A stretch of 50,371 nt of DNA, taken from contig JALSGV010000137.1 in the NCBI GenBank assembly GCA_026982565.1, positions 1 through 50,371 of the forward strand, given 5' to 3'. Origin of the DNA: Gammaproteobacteria bacterium. GTDB taxonomy: Bacteria; Pseudomonadota; Gammaproteobacteria; SZUA-140. Below the pieces are notes generated by a model that saw only the letters and a program-made list of their open reading frames with translations, was not told the DNA's origin and made no database searches. Below, in pieces: positions 45,855 through 50,371 of the stretch. The position numbers were made by a program, and so were the translations under genes. Numbering within the stretch: the first letter of the stretch is position 1; every line of letters starts with the position of its first letter.

Positions 45855-46814
45855 ATGGAAACAGGTAAGATCGATATCAAGGAAATGCATTGGTTCATGG
45901 CGCTGTTACAGGCCATCGACGTAGGGCTGGTCGTCATCGACAGGGAATACAAGGTCCAGGTCTGGAACAGCTTCATGGAGAATCACAGCAATATGCGGCC
46001 CGATCACGTCATTGGCCGCAAGCTGTTCGACCTCTTCGGCGATATATCCCAGGAGTGGTTCAAGAGCAAGGCCGAGTCCGTGTTTCAGCTCAACGCCCGC
46101 GCATTCTCCCATTGGGAGCAAAGGCCCTATCTATTTCAGTTTAAAAATTACCGTCCCATAACCGGCGCGGCCGGCTTTATGTATCAGAATGTCACCTTTG
46201 TACCCCTGGTCTCCCTGGACGGACAGGTGGGTCACCTGGGGCTCATCATCTATGATGTGACAGATATCGCTTCCAGCAAGGTCGAGTTGGAAAAGGCCAA
46301 TGAAAAGCTGGCTGCATTGAGCCGGATGGATCGCCTCACCAATATCAATAACCGTGGTTACTTTGAAGAATGCCTGGCGAAGGAATTTGAACGTGCGAAA
46401 AGAACTTTCCAGTCCTGCAGTCTGCTCATGTTCGATATCGACCATTTCAAGAATGTCAACGATACCTTCGGGCATCAGGCAGGAGACGCCGTACTGGTCG
46501 AGGCAGCCAACTTGCTGAAGAGCACCATACGCTCCACGGATATTCCGGGGCGCTATGGAGGTGAGGAATTCTGCGTCATACTTATCGACACCAATGCCAA
46601 GGAGGCCATGTTGCTGGGCGAGCGTTTGAGGAAAAAAATGGAGGCGCTGGTGGTCAACTATAACGGCAGTCCCATCTCTTTTACTATCAGCTTGGGAATC
46701 GCGGAACTGGGCGAGAGCATGGAAGACCACAAGCACTGGATAGAGTGCGCCGACCAGGCGCTTTATAAGGCAAAAGAGTCGGGGCGTAACCAGGCGCGCA
46801 TCTTCAAGGGGTAG
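45855..46814 (+). CDS. PAS-GGDEF diguanylate cyclase
   Basis: A 319-residue predicted cyclic di-GMP synthase. The N-terminal PAS domain (about 12-140; AIDVGLVVIDREYKVQVWN) is linked by a short coiled coil to a GGDEF domain. That domain begins MDRLTNINNRGYFEE and carries active-site GGEEF near residue 235. The inhibitory I-site RSTD is at the correct five-residue distance, so product feedback is expected. There are no membrane segments. It is very probably co-transcribed with the receiver-CheC gene. Confidence 0.88.
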   Translation: METGKIDIKEMHWFMALLQAIDVGLVVIDREYKVQVWNSFMENHSNMRPDHVIGRKLFDLFGDISQEWFKSKAESVFQLNARAFSHWEQRPYLFQFKNYRPITGAAGFMYQNVTFVPLVSLDGQVGHLGLIIYDVTDIASSKVELEKANEKLAALSRMDRLTNINNRGYFEECLAKEFERAKRTFQSCSLLMFDIDHFKNVNDTFGHQAGDAVLVEAANLLKSTIRSTDIPGRYGGEEFCVILIDTNAKEAMLLGERLRKKMEALVVNYNGSPISFTISLGIAELGESMEDHKHWIECADQALYKAKESGRNQARIFKG

Positions 46815-46833
46815 GCAGGCGCCTGGCTGTGAC

Positions 46834-47388
46834 TCAGGCCAGGATGCCTGGGTCTACATAACGCCACTCTCCTGGTTTTATGTCCTCCAGGCGTATATTG
46901 CCGATGGCGTGACGGATGAGGCGCAAGGTTGGCAGTCCCACTGCCGCGCTCATGCGCCTGATTTGACGGTTACGTCCTTCACGGATTTCGATGTTGAGCC
47001 AGGACGTGGGGATGTTGGCGCGAAAACGGATGGGTGGGTTACGCGGCCATAGCTGCGCCGGTTCTTTAATCTTATTGACTCTGGCGGGCAACGTGGGGCC
47101 ATCCTTGAGCATGAGGCCGGCCCGCAGGCGATTCAGGGCCTCGTCATCTGCAATTCCCTCCACCTGAACCCAGTAGGACTTCCAGCATTTGGTGCGTGGA
47201 TGTGCAATACGATTTTGCAGGCGTCCGTCATCCGTCAACAGCAACAGGCCCTCACTGTCGCGATCGAGACGTCCAGCTGCATACACACCCGGTATGGGGA
47301 TATAGTCGGAGAGGTTCTTCCTGCTATCCCGATCCGTGAACTGACAAAGTACAAGGCAGGGTTTATTAAAGGCGATCAGCTTTGTCAT
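46834..47388 (-). CDS. rluE: 23S rRNA pseudouridine synthase RluE-type
   Basis: RsuA/RluB-family enzyme without the S4 domain, as in RluE, which modifies U2457 of 23S rRNA. The catalytic motif [17 protein letters not shown] is near residue 40, and [18 protein letters not shown] lies near the C-terminus. The start giving [10 protein letters not shown] (184 residues) is chosen; a longer frame exists but is not family-like. It converges on the PAS-GGDEF gene with a 19-base gap. Confidence 0.88.
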   Translation of the reverse strand: MTKLIAFNKPCLVLCQFTDRDSRKNLSDYIPIPGVYAAGRLDRDSEGLLLLTDDGRLQNRIAHPRTKCWKSYWVQVEGIADDEALNRLRAGLMLKDGPTLPARVNKIKEPAQLWPRNPPIRFRANIPTSWLNIEIREGRNRQIRRMSAAVGLPTLRLIRHAIGNIRLEDIKPGEWRYVDPGILA

Positions 47389-47448
47389 GGTGGCTATGAT
47401 GCCACCTGCCTGACGGCAGTTCCACAATAGTGCTATCGCCTTTATCGC

Positions 47449-47667
47449 TCAGTGCCCGTTAGAGGCCCTTCTTTCCGCATCCTTTTTGAGGAGGCCTTCC
47501 AGGATCGTTTCGGCGACGCATTTTTCCCTGAAGGGTCCGTAGACGTTGCCTCCATGGATGGTAATGAACCAGCCGGCATTGCTGCCTTCAATGGTGCTCT
47601 GATAAAAGATGCTGCCAATCCGGTATTGAGCCTTGCCTGTGATGACATGTGCGGTCGATGTTTTCAT
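47449..47667 (-). CDS. small uncharacterised protein with strong ribosome-binding site
   Basis: I do not recognise this family. The 72-residue product has no signal or membrane segment. It is rich in Gly and aromatic residues in the middle (AGWFITIHGGNVYGPFREK) and ends in a charged helix (ETILEGLLKKDAERRASNGH). A perfect AGGAGG lies 8 bases upstream of the ATG, which argues for a real gene. It is reverse, 60 bases upstream of rluE on the same strand. An overlapping frame of similar length has no such signal. Confidence 0.6.
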   Translation of the reverse strand: MKTSTAHVITGKAQYRIGSIFYQSTIEGSNAGWFITIHGGNVYGPFREKCVAETILEGLLKKDAERRASNGH

Positions 47668-47975
47668 TGTATTGTCCTCCTGCTCAACTTGTCGGCAGGA
47701 ATTTTCTGAGCATTAGCTGGTAACTCCCGTATTGTATGGGAGGTGCCCGTAGACAGTTGACGGGAGATCTATCGTCGCCAGGCCCCTAAGGTATTGTTAA
47801 CGCTATGAATTCAACGTGATATTTCTTTCCGGGCCGGTGCTTGTCCATGCCGGGCCACTGGGCCAGAGTCCCGTCAGTCCGAATTCGTGATATTCACTAT
47901 GTCACTGTGGGAATTTCGGGTATCATGTCCAATAACTCATTCACAACAAATAGAAATAATCTGAAAGACCCTACC
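47668..47975. other. 308-base gap between two divergent small genes
   Basis: It contains a hairpin CTCCCGTA..TATGGGAG around 47726-47744. No clear promoter pair was found. The frame of the downstream gene is open from 47841, and an in-frame ATG at 47925 is a possible longer start for it. Confidence 0.4.
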
Positions 47976-48194
47976 ATGAAGGATTTGATTCGACTAAGTG
48001 TGTACACCGGCGGAGCCGCTCTCTCCATATTGATACTCTATTACCTGGCCATCTCCGGGAAGGTTTCGGGCAGCATGATGGTCATGGCAGCCGTGCTGCT
48101 CATTGTCGTGATTCCCACCGTTTTGATTATTGCAGTAGCAAAAAAAGAAAGGGCAAGGACTCTGGCGCAGGAAAAAAAGGAACAGGGTCAGTAA
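47976..48194 (+). CDS. small two-helix membrane protein, unknown function
   Basis: A 72-residue protein with two predicted membrane helices (about residues 6-24 and 32-52) and a charged C-terminal tail (KKERARTLAQEKKEQGQ). The start is uncertain: this ATG has only a weak GAAAGA upstream, and in-frame starts at 47925 and 47841 exist. I do not recognise a family. It converges on sfsA. Confidence 0.5.
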   Translation: MKDLIRLSVYTGGAALSILILYYLAISGKVSGSMMVMAAVLLIVVIPTVLIIAVAKKERARTLAQEKKEQGQ

Positions 48195-48223
48195 CGGTCG
48201 CGCTGTTTTTCTGATATGCCGTG

Positions 48224-48931
48224 TCAGGGATAGATCACAGGCAGTCTGCGGTGCAGTTTGATGCTCTCATAGGTAAGCTGCGCGCCATAGGCCATAACCT
48301 CTACCCCCGTTCTGTCAGCAAGGCGTAACAGTTCTCCATAGCGGGGGTCGATGTCATCGGCTGGGCAGACTGTCCGGGCGTCTTCCCTCTGGACGCAGAA
48401 CAGGAGAACCGCCCGGTGACCCAGATGGACCATCTCCATCAGTTCGCGTAAGTGCTTGCCGCCCCGTACGCTCACAGCATCGGGGAATTTCGCGGTATCA
48501 CCTTCCACCAAGGTAACGTTTTTCACCTCCACGAAGCATTTTTTTTCCACGTGATCTACCAGCATCAAGTCGATACGGCTGTTCTCGTTACCATAACGGA
48601 CTTCAGACAAAATATTCTGATAGCCTTTCAAGGGCGTTATGACTCCAGCAAGAATCGCCTCCTTTACCAAGTGGTTGCTCCGTTGGGTATTGATGCCGAC
48701 GAGTTTTCCTGAAGGCGACTCTACCAGTTCCCAGGTAAAGGGGTACTTGCGTTTTTCATTGCGGCTTTTGCTCAGCCAGACCCTGGCGCCAGGCGTACAA
48801 CAGCCGGTCATTGCGCCCGTATTGGCCGTGTGGGCGGTCACAATGGTTCCACAGCTCAAACGTATATCGGCAAGAAAACGTTTATAGCGCCGTAGCAGGA
48901 TACCGTCGATCAGGGGCGGATCGAAATACAC
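48224..48931 (-). CDS. sfsA: sugar fermentation stimulation protein SfsA
   Basis: A 235-residue SfsA family protein, variously described as a nucleic-acid-binding regulator or nuclease-like fold. Hallmarks are AHTANTGAMTGCCTPGARVWL near residue 33, SRIDLMLVD near residue 117 and CFVEVKNVTLVEG near 131. The C-terminal end (YGAQLTYESIKLHRRLPV) is typical. The GTG start lies 8 bases after the hslR stop, so the two reverse genes probably share a transcript. Confidence 0.92.
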   Translation of the reverse strand: MYFDPPLIDGILLRRYKRFLADIRLSCGTIVTAHTANTGAMTGCCTPGARVWLSKSRNEKRKYPFTWELVESPSGKLVGINTQRSNHLVKEAILAGVITPLKGYQNILSEVRYGNENSRIDLMLVDHVEKKCFVEVKNVTLVEGDTAKFPDAVSVRGGKHLRELMEMVHLGHRAVLLFCVQREDARTVCPADDIDPRYGELLRLADRTGVEVMAYGAQLTYESIKLHRRLPVIYP

Positions 48932-48939
48932 GGTGTTGA

Positions 48940-49323
48940 TTAATCCCGCTTGCGTGTGAAATGAATGATCTGGCGCCGCTCCTGCTTGTTGGGGCGGCGA
49001 ACCGGGTGCGGCGCACAGCGCGTGAGTGTCCGCTCTTCACGCCGTTTACTTTCCCGCTCCGCCAGGCTGGTTGCGGTCTCCTCATAGAGTTGCCGTGCCG
49101 CGCTGGCGGGACCACGCTTGTCACTTAGTTGGCGAACGATCACCGTATATTTTTCCTGGCCGCGCCTTATTTCCAGAATGTCGCCCGGAGAAACACGGTG
49201 AGATGGCTTTGTTCTTTTGCCGGCAAGGTGGACCTTGCCACCTGAAACCGCCCCGCTGGCCAGAGAGCGGCTTTTATAGAAACGGGCCGCAAAGAGCCAC
49301 TTGTCAAGTCTGAGAGTTTCCAA
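48940..49323 (-). CDS. hslR: ribosome-associated heat-shock protein Hsp15
   Basis: An S4-domain protein of 127 residues that binds stalled 50S subunits carrying peptidyl-tRNA. The S4 domain runs METLRLDKWLFAARFYKSRS to about residue 60. The family C-terminal features PASAARQLYEETATS and HPVRRPNKQERRQII are both present. The start is TTG with no strong ribosome-binding site; no better one is in frame. It is upstream of sfsA on the same strand. Confidence 0.9.
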   Translation of the reverse strand: METLRLDKWLFAARFYKSRSLASGAVSGGKVHLAGKRTKPSHRVSPGDILEIRRGQEKYTVIVRQLSDKRGPASAARQLYEETATSLAERESKRREERTLTRCAPHPVRRPNKQERRQIIHFTRKRD

Positions 49324-49326
49324 TGA

Positions 49327-49449
49327 TTGATATCCGCCAAGAATTCACTGATAGCGCTGATCCTGCTTGCCACTGCGTTTGCCCCCGAGGCCAGGATCTA
49401 TAAATGTCCTGATGAAGCAGGGCACATCTCTTTTCAGGGGCAGGCCTGA
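49327..49449 (+). pseudogene. truncated DUF4124-like exported protein fragment
   Basis: A 40-residue frame from TTG: a signal-like hydrophobic stretch (SLIALILLATAFAPEA) followed by ARIYKCPDEAGHISFQGQA and a stop. This is how DUF4124 proteins begin, with IYKC..DG..F, and the next expected residue is Cys. The frame stops inside the first bases of the repeat copy that follows, so it looks like the 5' remnant of a longer gene. It diverges from hslR. Confidence 0.55.
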
Positions 49450-49483
49450 ATTCCTGAGCAACGATATATATTGTTGCCGGGTT
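49441..49483. mobile_element. half-element of the AACCCGGCAAC repeat family, copy C
   Basis: The end CGATATATATTGTTGCCGGG and the inner CAGGCCTGAATTCCTGA match the right terminus of the copy at the window edge and, inverted, the left terminus of copy B. The opposite end is missing; instead the DUF4124-like fragment abuts. Confidence 0.7.
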
Positions 49484-49496
49484 AATAAATTGCCTC

Positions 49497-50051
49497 CTAT
49501 CTGACGAGTCGGGTGAATTTCGAGCCTTCCAGTGTCAGGTTGTACATCAGTCCCTTGTTGCCGATAACGAAGCCAATGATGGGGTCCTGGATGGTATTGG
49601 AATCCAGCGTGACGCCGGCTCCAACGGTCACCAGGGCGATGGAGCCGTCGACACCGGCTTTCCATCCATCACTCTTGCGGAAAGCGTCCAGCGCCGCTTT
49701 CCGCAGAAAAATAATGATGACGGATTTCATTTGCGCACCCAGCTGGAAACCAATGGATGCCGAGGCCGTGCTGTAATAATCCACGGTTTTCCCCCCAATG
49801 CGCAGGGCCCCCTCGCCATATTCTCCTCCCAGGCCAAAACCGGCCTTGATGACCTCTGGAAAAACGAGGACGCCTTTGGCGGATTTCAGAAATTCCTTGC
49901 CGCCGGCAACTTCCTTGGTGAACTGCTTCAGGGTTTCATTTACCTTGATATCGATGACTTCCGCGGTCTCGGCCTGAGCCAGGGGCGGAAACGAGGCGCC
50001 TGTAAATAGGATGAAGACCATCATTAGGCTTGATTTCAGTGCGGCTTTCAT
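49497..50051 (-). CDS. SYLF-domain (YSC84-like) exported lipid-binding protein
   Basis: A 184-residue protein with a signal peptide (about 1-27, FPPLAQA cleavage region) and a SYLF/DUF500 domain. Typical segments are SAKGVLVFPEVIKAGFGLGGEYGEG near residue 57, YYSTASASIGFQLGAQMKS, and GNKGLMYNLTLEGSKFTRL at the end. Eukaryotic SYLF domains bind phosphoinositides; bacterial ones are periplasmic and of unknown role. The gene is alone and reverse. It is bracketed by perfect 27-bp inverted repeats belonging to the dispersed element family. Confidence 0.82.
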   Translation of the reverse strand: MKAALKSSLMMVFILFTGASFPPLAQAETAEVIDIKVNETLKQFTKEVAGGKEFLKSAKGVLVFPEVIKAGFGLGGEYGEGALRIGGKTVDYYSTASASIGFQLGAQMKSVIIIFLRKAALDAFRKSDGWKAGVDGSIALVTVGAGVTLDSNTIQDPIIGFVIGNKGLMYNLTLEGSKFTRLVR

Positions 50052-50099
50052 GGGCGGTTACCATCGGATGATTCAAAGTAGATCAATTATATCGTTATT

Positions 50100-50371
50100 A
50101 ACCCGGCAACAATATATATCGTATTCAGCCATTGCGTGCCGGTTCGCTGCAAGGCGGCGAAAGGCCGCTGTAGTCATTCTACAGCAAATTTCGCCAACGC
50201 AGTCAGCGGGCTGGCACGCAATGGCCTGTCCTTTGATTTCAATCTGTTAGGGGCTTCAGGCCTGCGCCGGCACGGCGTTGCGGCGCTTGCCAATGGAATG
50301 ACCATTGCCTGCGCACCGCGCCTTGTTCCAGCACAGGCCTGAAGTCCTGAATACGATATATATGGTTGCCG
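50100..50371. mobile_element. MITE-like element, family AACCCGGCAAC, copy A (right end at window edge)
   Basis: At least 272 bases long. Terminal repeats at 50104-50128 and 50347-50371 match at 24 of 25 positions. Inside are nested palindromes: 13-bp perfect arms at 50128-50140 and 50213-50225, a central hairpin GCTGTAG-TCATT-CTACAGC at 50167-50185, and 14-bp arms at 50254-50267 and 50331-50344 (13 match). There is no coding frame of note, so it would need a transposase from elsewhere. The last few bases of the right end lie outside the window. Confidence 0.8.

Noticed and set aside
49345..49665. A 106-codon reverse frame covering the DUF4124-like fragment and the SYLF end
   Set aside because: It crosses the repeat copy and the end of a secure gene, and its product has no family pattern.

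Overview
The window is a dense, mostly housekeeping segment of a gammaproteobacterial chromosome with fairly high G+C. The evidence is gene order and protein similarity. The orders trpS-scpA-scpB-rluB, carA-carB-greA-yhbY-rlmE-ftsH-folP-glmM-tpiA-secG-tRNA-Leu, and surE-pcm-yqaA-nlpD are all typical of Gammaproteobacteria. Separate nuoC and nuoD genes and the placement of nuo straight after tRNA-Leu point away from the Enterobacterales. A Chromatiales/Thiotrichales-like lineage is possible, but nothing here fixes the genus. I see no phage, CRISPR array, rRNA or intact transposase gene.

Layout. 1-3637: the 3' end of trpS, then scpA, scpB, rluB and an endonuclease III-like glycosylase in a tight run with overlapping starts. 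3638-5435: an outer-membrane barrel protein and a DUF4126 membrane protein, separated by a 100-bp perfect inverted-repeat hairpin. 5468-10485: carA with a promoter and a terminator-like leader hairpin, then carB and greA. 10536-17503: yhbY (reverse), rlmE, ftsH, folP, glmM, tpiA, secG and tRNA-Leu(GAG). 17835-32288: a complete 14-gene NADH:quinone oxidoreductase operon, nuoA-N. 32382-35168: surE, pcm, a YqaA/DedA-like gene and nlpD. The usual next gene, rpoS, is absent; a short repeat element and a barrel gene lie there instead.

35315-48194 is more variable. It holds a reverse-strand run (diguanylate cyclase, NYN-domain protein, DUF3047, Mth938-like), a NUDIX hydrolase, and trhP/yegQ overlapping a sulfotransferase gene. 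DUF3014, DUF3775 and LOG-family genes follow, then a cold-shock gene with a long leader. A two-gene signalling module (receiver-CheC-like plus PAS-GGDEF), rluE and two small uncharacterised genes complete it. 48224-50371 holds sfsA and hslR (reverse), a truncated DUF4124-like fragment and a SYLF-domain gene (reverse) bracketed by inverted copies of a dispersed repeat.

The least explained material is the repeats. One is a MITE-like family with ends beginning AACCCGGCAAC, present three times: after nlpD, at the cut end of the DUF4124 fragment, and at the right edge of the window. A second is a 20-bp palindrome, CCTGAATCC..GGTTCAGG, found in three intergenic gaps. A third is a 151-bp nested inverted repeat carrying a core that fits the neisserial dRS3 pattern ATTCCC-N8-GGGAAT. 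I found no convincing wholly new defence or metabolic system. The best candidates for new biology are the SYLF cassette between 27-bp inverted repeats, the hairpin that runs into the DUF4126 start codon, and the trhP-sulfotransferase overlap.
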